Origin: Gloeobacter violaceus PCC 7421 | GTDB lineage: Bacteria; Cyanobacteriota; Cyanobacteriia; Gloeobacterales; Gloeobacteraceae | Assembly: GCF_000011385.1 (NCBI RefSeq) | Contig: NC_005125.1 | Coordinates: 4,340,001 to 4,404,000 of the forward strand | Direction: 5' to 3' | Length of the DNA stretch: 64,000 nucleotides | Shown: one piece after another, positions 17,134 to 26,627 of the stretch | How the letters are laid out: each line of letters begins with the position of its first letter | Position numbering within the stretch: position 1 is the stretch's first letter | Made by a program: the position numbers and the translations under genes | Notes under the pieces: generated by a model | Told to the model about the DNA's origin: nothing | Seen by the model: only the letters and a program-made list of their open reading frames with translations | Database searches by the model: none

Positions 17134-18027
17134 ATGGCGACTCTTGAAAGGCGTCGAAAAGAGAACGCCGAGGGCGAATTTTACGTCGACAGCACCTGCA
17201 TCGACTGCGACACCTGCCGCTGGGTGGCACCCGAGACTTTTCGCGAGGCCGGGGCGCAATCGGCGGTCTACCACCAGCCTACGAACGAGAGCGAGCGACG
17301 CCGGGCGTTGCACGCGCTTCTGGCCTGCCCCACCGCTTCCATTGGCACCGTCCACAAACCGGCGGACATCCAGGCGGCCCAGGCGGATTTTCCGCTTGCG
17401 ATCGAAGACGAAGTGCACTACTGCGGCTACCACGCCGAATCGTCCTACGGAGCGGCAAGTTATCTGATCCGCCGGCCCGAGGGCAATATCCTCGTCGATT
17501 CGCCCCGCTTCGCCCCGCCGCTGGTGAAGCGCCTGGAGACGCTGGGAGGGGTGCGCCACCTCTACCTCACCCACCGCGACGATGTAGCCGACCACCGCCG
17601 CTTGCGCGAACACTTCGGCTGCGAACGGATCATGCACCGGGACGACCTCACCGCCTCCACCCGCGACGTCGAAATCGTTCTGGAGGGAGCGGACCCGATC
17701 GTCTTTGCCCCGGGAATCACCATCTTGCCCGTTCCCGGTCACACCCCCGGGCATACGGTGCTGCTGCTGCGCGAGCAGTTCTGCTTCAGCGGCGATCACC
17801 TCGCCTGGTCGGAGCACCGCCACCAGCTGGTCGGCTTTTGGGACTACTGCTGGTACTCGCGCAGCGAACTGGTGCGCTCGATGGAAACCCTGGCCCGCTA
17901 CCGCTTCGAGTGGGTTCTGCCTGGCCACGGACGGCGCTACCACGCAAGTGCCGATCAGATGGCCATCCAGATGCGCCGCTGCGTCGAGGATCTGCAGGCT
18001 CGCGCGCAGCGGGTGGGAAGCGCCTGA
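17134..18027 (+). CDS. Ferredoxin domain fused to metallo-beta-lactamase fold hydrolase
   Basis: A 297-residue fusion. Residues about 17-75 form a single-cluster ferredoxin: CIDCDTC and a distant CP (LLACPTASIG) can bind one Fe-S cluster. The rest is a metallo-beta-lactamase fold with LTHRDDVADHRRL (an altered HxHxDH in which the first His is kept and the second is Asp), PGHTPGHTVLLL, FSGDHLAW and VLPGHGRRYH. The His-to-Asp change resembles other MBL-fold groups that do not hydrolyse lactams. The joining of an Fe-S cluster to this fold points to redox-linked chemistry, with unknown substrate. GGAGG lies 8 nt before the ATG. Confidence 0.85.
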   Translation: MATLERRRKENAEGEFYVDSTCIDCDTCRWVAPETFREAGAQSAVYHQPTNESERRRALHALLACPTASIGTVHKPADIQAAQADFPLAIEDEVHYCGYHAESSYGAASYLIRRPEGNILVDSPRFAPPLVKRLETLGGVRHLYLTHRDDVADHRRLREHFGCERIMHRDDLTASTRDVEIVLEGADPIVFAPGITILPVPGHTPGHTVLLLREQFCFSGDHLAWSEHRHQLVGFWDYCWYSRSELVRSMETLARYRFEWVLPGHGRRYHASADQMAIQMRRCVEDLQARAQRVGSA

Positions 18028-18036
18028 TACGCTGAC

Positions 18037-18477
18037 TTACGCCCGTTCTTCTGGTAACCAACTGTCATCTAAGACTAGAGGTAGGGCATAGGGGCACTGC
18101 TCGGGGAAGGTCGAAAGCGGCAATTTAGTTTGGGTGGCCGCTTTTTGCCGAGCCCGGCCGTAGCTTTGCTCAAGCTGCTCGGCCGGGTAATCGCGGAGGC
18201 TGGGGCTATCCTGGGTAACCAGTTCGATCTGGGTACGCGCGTCTGAAATCGAATCGAGCCGACTGTCTGAGCGGCGTTGGGGTTGGTATTGCCACTTCAG
18301 CAGGTGCAGAAGCAGGCGCGTCAGCTGGCCGGCAATGGCGCGCCGTTCACTTTTGCCCAAACTTTCGATCTCCTCGATCAGTGGCTCCAGATCGATTTCC
18401 TGCCAGCGTCGCTCGCGCAGTAGTCGAACGGTCTGCCGAAGCCAGAGGTCGAAGTCCTTCGCATAGGTTGTATCCAT
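18037..18477 (-). CDS. DUF29 family protein
   Basis: A 146-residue protein matching the DUF29 pattern common in cyanobacteria: YAKDFDLWLRQTVRLLRERR, then DLEPLIEEIESLGKSERRA, then LTRLLLHLLKWQYQP. It is helical and soluble; the function is unknown. ATG 18477 was chosen because GAGGA lies 7 nt upstream; a GTG four codons earlier is less likely. Its 3' end lies 10 nt from the convergent MBL gene stop. Confidence 0.88.
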   Translation of the reverse strand: MDTTYAKDFDLWLRQTVRLLRERRWQEIDLEPLIEEIESLGKSERRAIAGQLTRLLLHLLKWQYQPQRRSDSRLDSISDARTQIELVTQDSPSLRDYPAEQLEQSYGRARQKAATQTKLPLSTFPEQCPYALPLVLDDSWLPEERA

Positions 18478-18562
18478 CCGAATCCTCACTCCGAACCATT
18501 ACTCTGCCGACAGCCTAACCCCCCAAAAGCCTCGACCGCAGGCTCTCAAAGCGTAAATGGCG

Positions 18563-19543
18563 CTAGCGCCGGAAGCTGCGAAAGTGCCGATCGGCGTTGG
18601 GAAGATCGACCATCTTGGCCGATTCTTCGATGAGCCGGTCGATCCAGCCCAACAAATCGTTCAATTCAAAAGGCTTGGGCACGAACAGGTCGGCCCCGGC
18701 CGCGAGCGACTCCTCGCGATCGGCGTTGGTGGCAGCCACGATGAGCAACGTGTTTTTCAGTTCCGGCTGGCGGCGCAACTCCTGACACAAGAACGGCCCG
18801 GCCGGCAAGTCGGAGGTGAACAGGTCGAGGATGATCACCTTCGGCGGGTTGGTGACGGCGAGTTTGAAAGCCTCCTGGCCGGAACTGGTGACCGCCGCTT
18901 CGTAGCCGCGCATCTCCAGGGTGGTCTGCAACAGGTAGGCGAGGGCCGCGTCCGGCTCGACCACCAGCACCCGGTGGGGGCCTGTCCCCGCCACATGCTG
19001 AGGGGCCGACGGGGCCGCGACGCAGTAGCTGCAGTCGACCCCCGCCTGAGCCTGGAGGTTGCTCTCCAGGGCGCTCGAAAAGATCTCCGCCAGCGAGCGA
19101 TCGGTCTGGGCGGTCGAAGGGACGATACCGATATTGACCGCCACCAGCGGACAGCGCCGACCGATGCCGTGGCGGTCGGTACCGACCATAAAGCCGCGCT
19201 GGCGATCCTGGCGGGTGTAAAACCCGGTCGAGACCTTGCCCCAGTGCTGACAGACGCTGCCGGCGAGCGCCTCGGCCTGGGTGTTCTCGGTGAGCACCAG
19301 AAATTCCTGCGTCCCGAGCCGGTAGAGAACGCTGTGATCGTCGATGCACTGCTCCAGGGTGCTCGCGAGGGCGACAAGCATCTGCTCGCCCGCCACGCGC
19401 CCGTACAGCTGGTTGTAAAGCCGGAAGTTGCGCAAGTCGACATACAAAAGCGCCCAGTCCCCGCAGTGCAAAAACTGGTCGAGCAGTGCGTTCTCGGCCG
19501 ACCCCAAAAGTTCAGGCAATCGCTGTTCGCGCTGCTCAGGCAT
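18563..19543 (-). CDS. GGDEF-like plus receiver domain signalling protein
   Basis: A 326-residue protein. Residues about 15-165 resemble a GGDEF domain (WALLYVDLRNFRLYNQLYG) but the signature is GTQEF, so cyclase activity is probably lost and it may sense nucleotides or act as a scaffold. Residues about 192-310 form a receiver domain (HRVLVVEPDAALAYLLQ, VIILDLFTSDLPAG with the phospho-Asp, PKPFELNDLL). Its start overlaps the end of the histidine kinase gene by 8 nt, so the two are translationally coupled and the kinase is the likely phosphodonor. Confidence 0.85.
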   Translation of the reverse strand: MPEQREQRLPELLGSAENALLDQFLHCGDWALLYVDLRNFRLYNQLYGRVAGEQMLVALASTLEQCIDDHSVLYRLGTQEFLVLTENTQAEALAGSVCQHWGKVSTGFYTRQDRQRGFMVGTDRHGIGRRCPLVAVNIGIVPSTAQTDRSLAEIFSSALESNLQAQAGVDCSYCVAAPSAPQHVAGTGPHRVLVVEPDAALAYLLQTTLEMRGYEAAVTSSGQEAFKLAVTNPPKVIILDLFTSDLPAGPFLCQELRRQPELKNTLLIVAATNADREESLAAGADLFVPKPFELNDLLGWIDRLIEESAKMVDLPNADRHFRSFRR

Positions 19544-20564
19544 GCCAACCTTCCTCGCCCGGTTCGATCGCCCCGGCCTGGACGGCGGGCAGGCTCACCG
19601 TGAAGGTGCTGCCCACCCCGTAGCGGCTCTCGACGTGGATGGTGCCCCCCAGACTCTCGACCAAGGACTTGGTAATATAAAGCCCGAGCCCCGTACCCTC
19701 GCGCTCGCGGGTGAGGGGCGAGTCGATGCGGCTGAAGCGGTTGAAGATCTGGTCGAGGTTCTCTTCGGGAATGCCGATGCCCAGGTCGCGCACGGCAATC
19801 CAGAGCACATTGCGATCTTCCGGGTCGAGATCGGCGCTCACGCACACCGGCGCACCGTGTTCGGAGTACTTGAGGGCGTTGTCGATCAAGTTGGTGAGAA
19901 TCTGCTCCAGGCGGTCTTGATCGGCCCAGACCTCAGGCAGGGCGCCGGGCAACTCCCGGCGCATGCGTTGCGCTGCGTACTTTTGCGCCAGATTCTCGAA
20001 GACGCGGTCGATCATTTCTCCCAAATCCAGCCTCTGGGGCAAATTCTTGAGCCGCCCCGACTGGATGCGCGAGACGGTGAGAATGTCCTCGACCAGACGG
20101 GTGAGCCGGTCGGCCTGGTTTTTGATGATGCGCAAAAACCGGCGGTGCTGCGCTTCGCTCAGCTGCGATCCCGAGCGCAGGAGCGTGTCGACAAAACCTT
20201 TGATGCTGGTGAGCGGCGTGCGCAGTTCGTGGGAAACGGTCGAGACAAAGTCGGTTTGGGCCTGATCCAGCTCTTGGCGGCTGTCGGGAATGAACACCCA
20301 TACCCGATGTCCCTCGCGGCTGACGGCGGTGCGCACGCTGAGGCTGAAGCTCTGTTCCTCGCCGTTGCGCAAAAAAACGTGGCCCTGGGTACCGATCTCG
20401 GCCACTTCCGCCGACCAACATTGGATCCACCCACCCTGCACATCGGCAGCCTTCGTCCCTGTCAGGCTTTCCATCGCATCGTTCCACAGGAGGACACGGC
20501 CCTCCCGGTCGGTTACAACCAGTCCGAAAGGAAGACAATCCAGAATTTCTTGTTCAGCAAGCAT
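19536..20564 (-). CDS. PAS domain sensor histidine kinase
   Basis: A 342-residue soluble kinase. It has a PAS domain (about 5-90, FGLVVTDREGRVLLWNDAME), an HisKA dimerisation helix with the phospho-accepting His at about 112 (FVSTVSHELRTPLTSIKG), and an HATPase domain (N box LTNLIDNALKYSEHG, G1 VRDLGIGIPEENL, G2 GTGLGLYITKSL). There is no membrane segment or KaiB-like domain, so it is not SasA. It heads a two-gene unit with the GGDEF/receiver protein. The rpaA gene lies upstream on the same strand but a terminator separates them. Confidence 0.93.
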   Translation of the reverse strand: MLAEQEILDCLPFGLVVTDREGRVLLWNDAMESLTGTKAADVQGGWIQCWSAEVAEIGTQGHVFLRNGEEQSFSLSVRTAVSREGHRVWVFIPDSRQELDQAQTDFVSTVSHELRTPLTSIKGFVDTLLRSGSQLSEAQHRRFLRIIKNQADRLTRLVEDILTVSRIQSGRLKNLPQRLDLGEMIDRVFENLAQKYAAQRMRRELPGALPEVWADQDRLEQILTNLIDNALKYSEHGAPVCVSADLDPEDRNVLWIAVRDLGIGIPEENLDQIFNRFSRIDSPLTREREGTGLGLYITKSLVESLGGTIHVESRYGVGSTFTVSLPAVQAGAIEPGEEGWHA

Positions 20565-20606
20565 CTAGCCATCATTGAGTAGCATGGGGCGCCGACAAAG
20601 CGTGCG

Positions 20607-20648
20607 AAAAAAAAACTAAAGACTGGCGCCACCCATCGGGTGGCGCCA
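20607..20648 (-). terminator. Rho-independent terminator after rpaA
   Basis: Read on the minus strand, a perfect 11-bp stem (20648-20638 with 20634-20624, 3-nt loop) is followed within about 9 nt by a run of nine T residues (20615-20607). It lies between the rpaA stop and the histidine kinase start, so the kinase operon is likely to have its own promoter or rely on read-through. Confidence 0.85.
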
Positions 20649-20706
20649 CGCCTTCAACAGTGTATCCAACCGCAAGCCCAGGTAAACCGGCAGGCCGCTC
20701 GCAAAT

Positions 20707-21447
20707 TTATTCCGCAGGCTGGTGGATCATCTGGCCGTCTTGGATAGCCTGGGGAACCTCGAGGCAGTAGCCGGCACCGTAGACGGTCTTGATGAACTGC
20801 GGGTGGCGCGGATCCGGTTCGAGCTTGGTGCGCAGGTGGCGGATGTGCACGCGGATAGTCTCGATATCGTCGTCCGGGTCGTACCCCCAGACTTCGCGCA
20901 GAATCTCGCTCGGAGAAACGGTCTGGCCGTGCCGCTGCAACAGGCAGTGCAGCAGCTCAAATTCAAGGTGGGTGAGCTTAATGGGCTTGTTGAACCAGAT
21001 GCACTCGAAGCGCTCCGGAATGAGCGTCAGAGGTCCCAGCGAGAGGATCTCGGCGTGGCGTGCCGCCTGGGGCATCCGGTCGGTGCGCCGCAACAAGGCC
21101 CGCACCCGCACCAGGAGCTCCTCGATCTCGAACGGCTTGGTCATGTAATCGTCGGCCCCGGCGTTGAAGCCGCCGACTTTGTCCTTGATCTGACCGAGGG
21201 CCGTAAGCATCAAAATCGGAATCTCTGCGGTGCGCTCGTCGCGGCGCAGACGCTGACAGATGGTTAGACCGTCGACCTGCGGCAGCATCAAATCGAGCAC
21301 AATCAGATCCGGCAGCATCTGCAGAGCGAACGCCTGGCCCTTGTGCCCGTCCGGTGCCTCAAGCACCTCGTACCCGGACATCTCCAGGTTGAAAGCGACA
21401 AGTTCCAGAATTGCAGGGTCGTCGTCTATGACAAGCACACGTGGCAT
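20707..21447 (-). CDS. rpaA: OmpR-type response regulator RpaA
   Basis: A 246-residue response regulator: receiver domain with phospho-Asp at about 52 ([15 protein letters not shown]), switch residues in MLTALGQ, Lys in [11 protein letters not shown], then an OmpR winged helix ([38 protein letters not shown]). The sequence closely follows cyanobacterial RpaA as I remember it, which in clock-bearing cyanobacteria is driven by SasA/CikA to set circadian output and was first linked to phycobilisome energy transfer. Gloeobacter is reported to lack kaiABC, so its input must differ here. It is divergent from rapZ and ends at a strong terminator. Confidence 0.92.
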   Translation of the reverse strand: MPRVLVIDDDPAILELVAFNLEMSGYEVLEAPDGHKGQAFALQMLPDLIVLDLMLPQVDGLTICQRLRRDERTAEIPILMLTALGQIKDKVGGFNAGADDYMTKPFEIEELLVRVRALLRRTDRMPQAARHAEILSLGPLTLIPERFECIWFNKPIKLTHLEFELLHCLLQRHGQTVSPSEILREVWGYDPDDDIETIRVHIRHLRTKLEPDPRHPQFIKTVYGAGYCLEVPQAIQDGQMIHQPAE

Positions 21448-21626
21448 CCGTAATCCTTGTTGTCTTATGTTTGAATCTTTCTTAACTTAACTTAATCAGC
21501 CTGCATCATACTTATTATAGCGCGTTTCGCTGCGGAGCGATTACTCACTCAGCAGGTTCGGTGTTTCCCTGTCTGAGGGATGTTTGCGCCGATACCGTAC
21601 AATATTTTGCGAGTGATGTGCCGATC

Positions 21627-22526
21627 ATGACTAGCTTCAGCGCGCCAGGTTCTCCTGTTGACACGGTTTTGCTCACCTCGCCCGCCGGAGCGGGGCGGAC
21701 TGAGGCCATCCGCATTTTCGAAGATCTGGGCTATCTGTGCCTCAATCACGTCTGGCCCGAGCTGGTGCCGACATTTTTGAAGCATTACGCACCGATTGCC
21801 CCCCGGCTGGTGCTGTGTCTGGCCTCACGGCCGGAGGCGGATGCGCAGGCGGGGCTCATTGCCGCGCGCGTCGCCCTGCGTTCCCTTGCCCGCACGACGG
21901 TGCATGTGCATCTCGATTGCCCGGAAGGGGTGTTACTGAGCCGCTATGCCCTCACCCGGCGTCCTCACCCCTGGTTTGACCATGGCAAGGGTTTGCTCGC
22001 CGCCATCCGCGCCGAGCGGACCGCCCTCGAGCCGGTGCGCGCCTTGGCCGACGAAGTCGTCGATACCGGCCCGCTCGAGCTTGCCCAGTTGCGGGTGCAT
22101 CTGGGGGCGCTTGTCGGTGGCCGGCCAACCGAGTTGCCGGTGACGGTGATGAGCTTCGGCTTCAAGCGCGGTGTGCCCGCCGACGCCCAGTTTGTGCTCG
22201 ATATTCGCTTTTTACCCAATCCTTATTACGAGAGTGCTCTGAAGCCGCTCACCGGTCTCGATGTCGGGGTGGCAGAGTATGTATTCGCCTCGGAGCAGTC
22301 CCAGGCGACCTACCGGTCGCTGCTCGAATTTTTGCGCTTTTTGTTGCATCAGTACCGCCAGGACCGCAGGAGTCAGCTGTTGATTGCGATCGGTTGCACC
22401 GGCGGGCAGCACCGCTCGGTGGCCTTTGTCGAGCGCCTCAGCGGCGATCTGGCGGCAGAAGGTTTTGCCTGCCGCCCCTCCCACCGCGATCTGGCGGTCA
22501 ATCGCCTGCAGGAGTTGAGTCGATGA
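21627..22526 (+). CDS. rapZ: RapZ/YvcJ family nucleotide-binding protein
   Basis: A 299-residue member of the RapZ (YvcJ) family. In E. coli RapZ guides RNase E to the small RNA GlmZ; in other bacteria it sits beside yvcK, as here. The C-terminal domain is well conserved ([37 protein letters not shown]). The N-terminal P-loop is degenerate: SPAGAGRT in place of the usual GLSGAGKS, so the catalytic Lys is Arg. ATG 21627 was chosen; upstream in-frame codons add residues without family support, and a TACAAT box lies at 21598-21603. The stop overlaps the yvcK start (ATGA). Confidence 0.88.
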   Translation: MTSFSAPGSPVDTVLLTSPAGAGRTEAIRIFEDLGYLCLNHVWPELVPTFLKHYAPIAPRLVLCLASRPEADAQAGLIAARVALRSLARTTVHVHLDCPEGVLLSRYALTRRPHPWFDHGKGLLAAIRAERTALEPVRALADEVVDTGPLELAQLRVHLGALVGGRPTELPVTVMSFGFKRGVPADAQFVLDIRFLPNPYYESALKPLTGLDVGVAEYVFASEQSQATYRSLLEFLRFLLHQYRQDRRSQLLIAIGCTGGQHRSVAFVERLSGDLAAEGFACRPSHRDLAVNRLQELSR

Positions 22527-23860
22527 GCGCTTTGCGTGTGAGCAAGCTCACGGGCCAGTTCGGCAAATGGTTGTACCCCGGTATGCGCGTCAAGCGCTGG
22601 CTGGGCATGGTGGTGATCGGCACCATCTTTGTGAGTTTGGGGCTGGCGATCTGGGTGGATCTGCGGCCCATCTTCTACAGCAGCCGCTTTTTGTGGGGCT
22701 TGGTGCAGGGGCTCGCCGATCTGTTGCCCAACGACATCAGTGGTCCGCTCGTCCTGGCGGTCGGGCTGCTGTGCGTGGTGATGGGCCTCAGGCTCACCCT
22801 CAGTTCGATTACCGAGGTATTGGTGCCGGAGGGCCAGGACAACCTGGTCGAAAGACTCTACCAGCGCCGCCGCCTCAGCCGGGGACCGAAGATCGTGGCT
22901 ATCGGCGGCGGCACGGGTCTTTCGACCCTTCTGCGCGGGCTGAAGCGCTACAGCACGAACATCACGGCGGTGGTCACCGTCGCCGACGACGGCGGCTCCA
23001 GCGGCAGGTTGCGCCAGGAATTCGGCGTGTTGCCGCCGGGAGATCTGCGCAATTGCCTGGCGGCTTTGGCCGACGAAGAAAAACTGCTCACCGAGCTATT
23101 CCAGTACCGCTTCAAGCTGGGCGAAGGTCTGGCGGGTCATTCCTTCGGCAATTTGTTTCTCACGGCGATGGCCGAAATTACCGGCGATCTCGAGAAGGGC
23201 GTCGAAGCGAGTTCGAAGGTCCTCGCCATCCGCGGCCGGGTGCTGCCCGCCACCCTCGACAACATGACCCTGTGGGCAGATCTGGAGGACGGCCGCCACA
23301 TCGAGGGTGAATCGAACATCTCCCACGCGGGCGGTCAAATTGTCCGCATCGGCTGCACACCGGTCGCACCCCGCGCCCTGCCGCAGGTGGCGGCGGCGAT
23401 TCGGGAGGCCGAGTTGGTGATCATTGGGCCGGGATCGCTCTACACCAGCATCGCGCCCAATTTGCTGGTGCCCGAAATTGCCCAGGCCCTCAAGGCGAGC
23501 AGTGCCCACAAGATCTATATCTGCAATGTGATGACCCAGCCCGGGGAGAGCGACGGCTATTCGGTAAGCGACCACGTGCGCGCCCTGGAAGTGGCGGCGG
23601 GGGGACCGTTTTTTGAGGCGGTGATGGTCCAGAAGGATACCCCGACCCGCAACCTCGATCGCTACGCCAAGCAGCAGTCGCAGCCGGTGACGGTCGACCG
23701 CGACAATCTGGCGCTGATGGGTTTGCAGATCGTGCTTGCCAATGTCATGGACGAGGATCACGCAAGCGGCACCATCCGCCACTCCTCCCAGCGCCTCGGC
23801 CGCGCTTTGTTGCACTGGTACAAGCGCCGCCAGCAAAACCGCCAGCAGCGCGTTTCGTAA
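22523..23860 (+). CDS. yvcK: YvcK/CofD-like family protein (gluconeogenesis factor)
   Basis: A 445-residue protein with two N-terminal membrane helices ([18 protein letters not shown] and [18 protein letters not shown]) joined to a YvcK/CofD-like nucleotide-sugar-binding domain ([19 protein letters not shown] at about 126, [29 protein letters not shown]). B. subtilis YvcK is needed on gluconeogenic carbon sources and binds UDP-sugars; a membrane-anchored version is common in cyanobacteria. It overlaps rapZ by 4 nt, which indicates translational coupling. The SRPBCC gene follows 17 nt later. Confidence 0.92.
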   Translation: MSALRVSKLTGQFGKWLYPGMRVKRWLGMVVIGTIFVSLGLAIWVDLRPIFYSSRFLWGLVQGLADLLPNDISGPLVLAVGLLCVVMGLRLTLSSITEVLVPEGQDNLVERLYQRRRLSRGPKIVAIGGGTGLSTLLRGLKRYSTNITAVVTVADDGGSSGRLRQEFGVLPPGDLRNCLAALADEEKLLTELFQYRFKLGEGLAGHSFGNLFLTAMAEITGDLEKGVEASSKVLAIRGRVLPATLDNMTLWADLEDGRHIEGESNISHAGGQIVRIGCTPVAPRALPQVAAAIREAELVIIGPGSLYTSIAPNLLVPEIAQALKASSAHKIYICNVMTQPGESDGYSVSDHVRALEVAAGGPFFEAVMVQKDTPTRNLDRYAKQQSQPVTVDRDNLALMGLQIVLANVMDEDHASGTIRHSSQRLGRALLHWYKRRQQNRQQRVS

Positions 23861-23877
23861 CGGACACCCCACACCCC

Positions 23878-24324
23878 ATGGAACGCCTCGAAAGCAGTGC
23901 CGTCGTCAGTCGCCCGATTGCCGATGTCTGGGCCGCCCACCAGGATCTCGGACTGCTGGAGCGCGTTTCCCTGCCCTACCCGATGGTCGAAGTGCTCGAC
24001 AAACCCCCTTCCTACGGGCTCGGCAGCCGCTTCACGGTCCGCCTGTCGCTGGTGCCGCATCTGGCGGCCATCGACTGGCAGGTCGAGATTGTCCGCTTCG
24101 AACCGCCCGAGCGCTTTGTCGACCGGCAGGTGAGTGGACCGTTTCGCTTTTGGGAGCACACCCATGCTTTTAGCGCCCTGACCCCCGATCGGACCCTGGT
24201 GGTCGAAAGCGTTCTGTTCGAATTCAACCCGCTGCTGGATGGACCGCTGCTGCGGCCGGTGCTCGAAGGGGTGTTCGCCTGGCGGACAGAGCGGCTGGTC
24301 GAGGAACTGGGCCGGCCGGGCTAG
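23878..24324 (+). CDS. SRPBCC (START/polyketide-cyclase-like) family protein
   Basis: A 148-residue protein with the SRPBCC pattern: an N-terminal strand (MERLESSAVVSRPIADVWAA), a helix, then several strands (GSRFTVRLSLVPHLAAIDW, FRFWEHTHAFSALTP) and a long C-terminal helix (LLRPVLEGVFAWRTERLVEE). These proteins bind hydrophobic ligands or lipids; the ligand here is unknown. There is no signal peptide. It follows yvcK on the same strand with a 17-nt gap and precedes secD. Confidence 0.82.
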   Translation: MERLESSAVVSRPIADVWAAHQDLGLLERVSLPYPMVEVLDKPPSYGLGSRFTVRLSLVPHLAAIDWQVEIVRFEPPERFVDRQVSGPFRFWEHTHAFSALTPDRTLVVESVLFEFNPLLDGPLLRPVLEGVFAWRTERLVEELGRPG

Positions 24325-24381
24325 CTGGCCGGGCCGATCCACAGAACGCTAGGATAAAGTGCGTTACCGTTGCGCCCTGCT

Positions 24382-25647
24382 ATGCGTCAAAGAACTTTAT
24401 TGCTGCTCCTGGTTGCGGTCGTCATCGTCGGCTCGATTTTGATCGTGGCCACCCGGCCGACGGTGCTGGGTCTCGACTTGCAGGGGGGTAGCCAGTTGAC
24501 GCTGCTGGCCAAACCCACCGACAAAGTCAAAACGATCGACCAGGAAGTGATGAAAGGCGTCGCCGCCGTCGTCGAGCAGCGGGTCAACGGGCTCGGGGTC
24601 TCGGAGGCCGTCGTGCAGCTCAAAGGCAGCGACCAGATCCTGGTGCAGCTTCCCGGCGTCAAAGATCCCACCCAGGCCGAGCGGCTTCTGGGCGACACCG
24701 CCCAGCTCGAATTTCGCAAAGAAGCGCCCAACGGCGAATTCGAAAAGACCGATCTGACCGGCGCGGATCTGACCAACGCCTTTCCCCAGGCGCTGCAGAG
24801 CGGCAACGGCTGGGAGGTGGCCCTCGAATTTACCGGTCCTGGGGGCGAAAAATTTGCCCGCATCACCCGCGAACTAGCCGGCACCGGCCGCCGGCTCGGC
24901 GTGTTTCTCGACGAAAAACCGATCAGTACCCCGACGGTCGGGGTCGAATTTGTCGACCGGGGCATCACCGGCGGCAAGGCGGTGATTACCGGCAACTTCA
25001 GCGCCCAGGAGGCGAGCGAACTGGGCATCAAGCTCAAAGCCGGCGCCCTGCCGGTGCCCGTCGAAATTATCGAAAACCGGACGGTCAGCGCCACCCTCGG
25101 CGCCGACTCGGTGCGCCAGAGCCTCTACACCGGCATCGCGGGCACGCTCTTGGTGTTCATCTTCATGGTGGCCTACTACCGTCTGCCGGGACTGATCGCC
25201 GATATGGCTCTGATTATCTACGGGCTCTCCACCTTTGCCATCTTCAAGCTGATCCCGGTCACCCTCACCCTGCCGGGCATCGCCGGTTTCATCCTCTCCA
25301 TCGGCATGGCCGTCGACGCCAACGTGCTGATCTTCGAGCGCACCAAAGAGGAGCTGCGCGCCGGCAAGCAGCTTTTTACCGCGGTCGAGGCCGGTTTCTC
25401 GCGAGCCTTCACAAGCATCTTCGATAGCCACGCCACTTCGCTCATCTCCTGTGCGGTGCTTTTCTGGCTGGGCACGGGGCTGGTCAAGGGCTTCGCCCTC
25501 ACCCTGGCCATCGGCCTCATCGTCAATTTGTTCACTTCGGTCACCTGCTCGCGCACCTTTTTGCTGACGATCTTGAATTTTCCCGCGCTGCGCAAACCGG
25601 CGCTTTTCGGGGTTAGTGACGTTCCTGCCAAGGCGGTGCGCCCATGA
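24382..25647 (+). CDS. secD: Protein translocase subunit SecD
   Basis: A 421-residue membrane protein. The signature GLDLQGGSQLTLLAKP near residue 30 and the periplasmic P1 domain are present, then five C-terminal helices including MALIIYGLSTFAIFKLIP and DANVLIFERTKEELRAGK. SecD with SecF uses the proton gradient to pull exported proteins through SecYEG. ATG 24382 was chosen over an in-frame TTG 12 nt upstream. The end overlaps secF by 4 nt, so the pair is coupled. Confidence 0.95.
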   Translation: MRQRTLLLLLVAVVIVGSILIVATRPTVLGLDLQGGSQLTLLAKPTDKVKTIDQEVMKGVAAVVEQRVNGLGVSEAVVQLKGSDQILVQLPGVKDPTQAERLLGDTAQLEFRKEAPNGEFEKTDLTGADLTNAFPQALQSGNGWEVALEFTGPGGEKFARITRELAGTGRRLGVFLDEKPISTPTVGVEFVDRGITGGKAVITGNFSAQEASELGIKLKAGALPVPVEIIENRTVSATLGADSVRQSLYTGIAGTLLVFIFMVAYYRLPGLIADMALIIYGLSTFAIFKLIPVTLTLPGIAGFILSIGMAVDANVLIFERTKEELRAGKQLFTAVEAGFSRAFTSIFDSHATSLISCAVLFWLGTGLVKGFALTLAIGLIVNLFTSVTCSRTFLLTILNFPALRKPALFGVSDVPAKAVRP

Positions 25648-26570
25648 AAATTGAAGTCGCCAAGAGCAAGTCCAAGTGGTTTACCGCCTCCGGCATCGGA
25701 CTGGGTATCGGTCTTGTCGCCATGGTCATTTCGCTGCTCACCCTGGGCAGTCCCCTGCGTTTGGGCCTCGACTTCACCGGCGGCACGCTGCTGCAGCTGA
25801 AATTTGTGAAGGCGATTCCAGACATCGCCAAGGTGCGCGCCGAGGTGGGCGAGGCGGGCTATCCCAACAGTGTCGTCCAGCAAATCGGCTCAGACACTAT
25901 CGCCGTGCGTACCCGGCCCCTCAGCCAGCCGGAGCGCAGCAAGCTTCAGGACGCCCTGAAAGCCGATCTGGGCAACTTTCAGCTGGAGCGCATCGAGAGC
26001 GTCGGCCCCACCCTCGGCCAGGAACTGCTATTTAACGGCCTGTTGTCGCTGGCCCTCGCCCTGGCGGCCATCCTCGTCTACCTGGCCTTTCGCTTTCAGC
26101 TCGACTACGCCATTTGCGCCGCCGTCGCCATGTTCCACAACGTCATTGCGACGATGGGCGTCTTCGCCATTCTGGGACTGCTTTTGGGCATCGAAGTCGA
26201 CACGCTCTTCGTGGTCGCCATCCTCACGATCGTGGGCTTCTCGGTGCAGGACACCGTGGTCGTTTTCGACCGCGTGCGCGAAAATCTGAAGTTCCTCTCG
26301 CGCAAGAAACCCTTCCCCGACATCGTCAACGACTCGGTCAACCAGACCTGGGTGCGCTCGGTCAACAACAACATCGCCGCCCTGCTGGTGCTGCTGCCGC
26401 TGTCGATCTTCGGCGGCGAGAGTATCCGCTACTTCGCCCTGGCGCTGATCATCGGCTTTGTAGTGGGCACCTACTCCAGCATCTTCATCGCGGCGGCCCT
26501 GCTGGTCTGGTGGCGCGAGCGCCAGACGGTGGGTGCGACAGGAGCCGGGGCGGCCAAAGCCGAGCGCTAA
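25644..26570 (+). CDS. secF: Protein translocase subunit SecF
   Basis: A 308-residue membrane protein with the SecF signature LGLDFTGGTLLQLKF near residue 40, six predicted helices and the RND-like AILTIVGFSVQDTVVVFDRV block in helix 4, which is characteristic of SecF. It partners SecD in the SecDF accessory complex in the plasma membrane, the site of both photosynthesis and secretion in a thylakoid-less cyanobacterium. Start overlaps the secD stop (ATGA). A minus-strand cluster follows convergently. Confidence 0.95.
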   Translation: MKIEVAKSKSKWFTASGIGLGIGLVAMVISLLTLGSPLRLGLDFTGGTLLQLKFVKAIPDIAKVRAEVGEAGYPNSVVQQIGSDTIAVRTRPLSQPERSKLQDALKADLGNFQLERIESVGPTLGQELLFNGLLSLALALAAILVYLAFRFQLDYAICAAVAMFHNVIATMGVFAILGLLLGIEVDTLFVVAILTIVGFSVQDTVVVFDRVRENLKFLSRKKPFPDIVNDSVNQTWVRSVNNNIAALLVLLPLSIFGGESIRYFALALIIGFVVGTYSSIFIAAALLVWWRERQTVGATGAGAAKAER

Positions 26571-26627
26571 GGGCATGGGCGTTGCCCTGCTGCAACATTG
26601 CCTCCCCAGGCCGTGCGTCGGGTTCGA

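Noticed and set aside
18557-19603. Plus-strand ORF opposite the GGDEF/receiver gene
   Set aside because: Shadow frame; the minus strand encodes clear receiver motifs.
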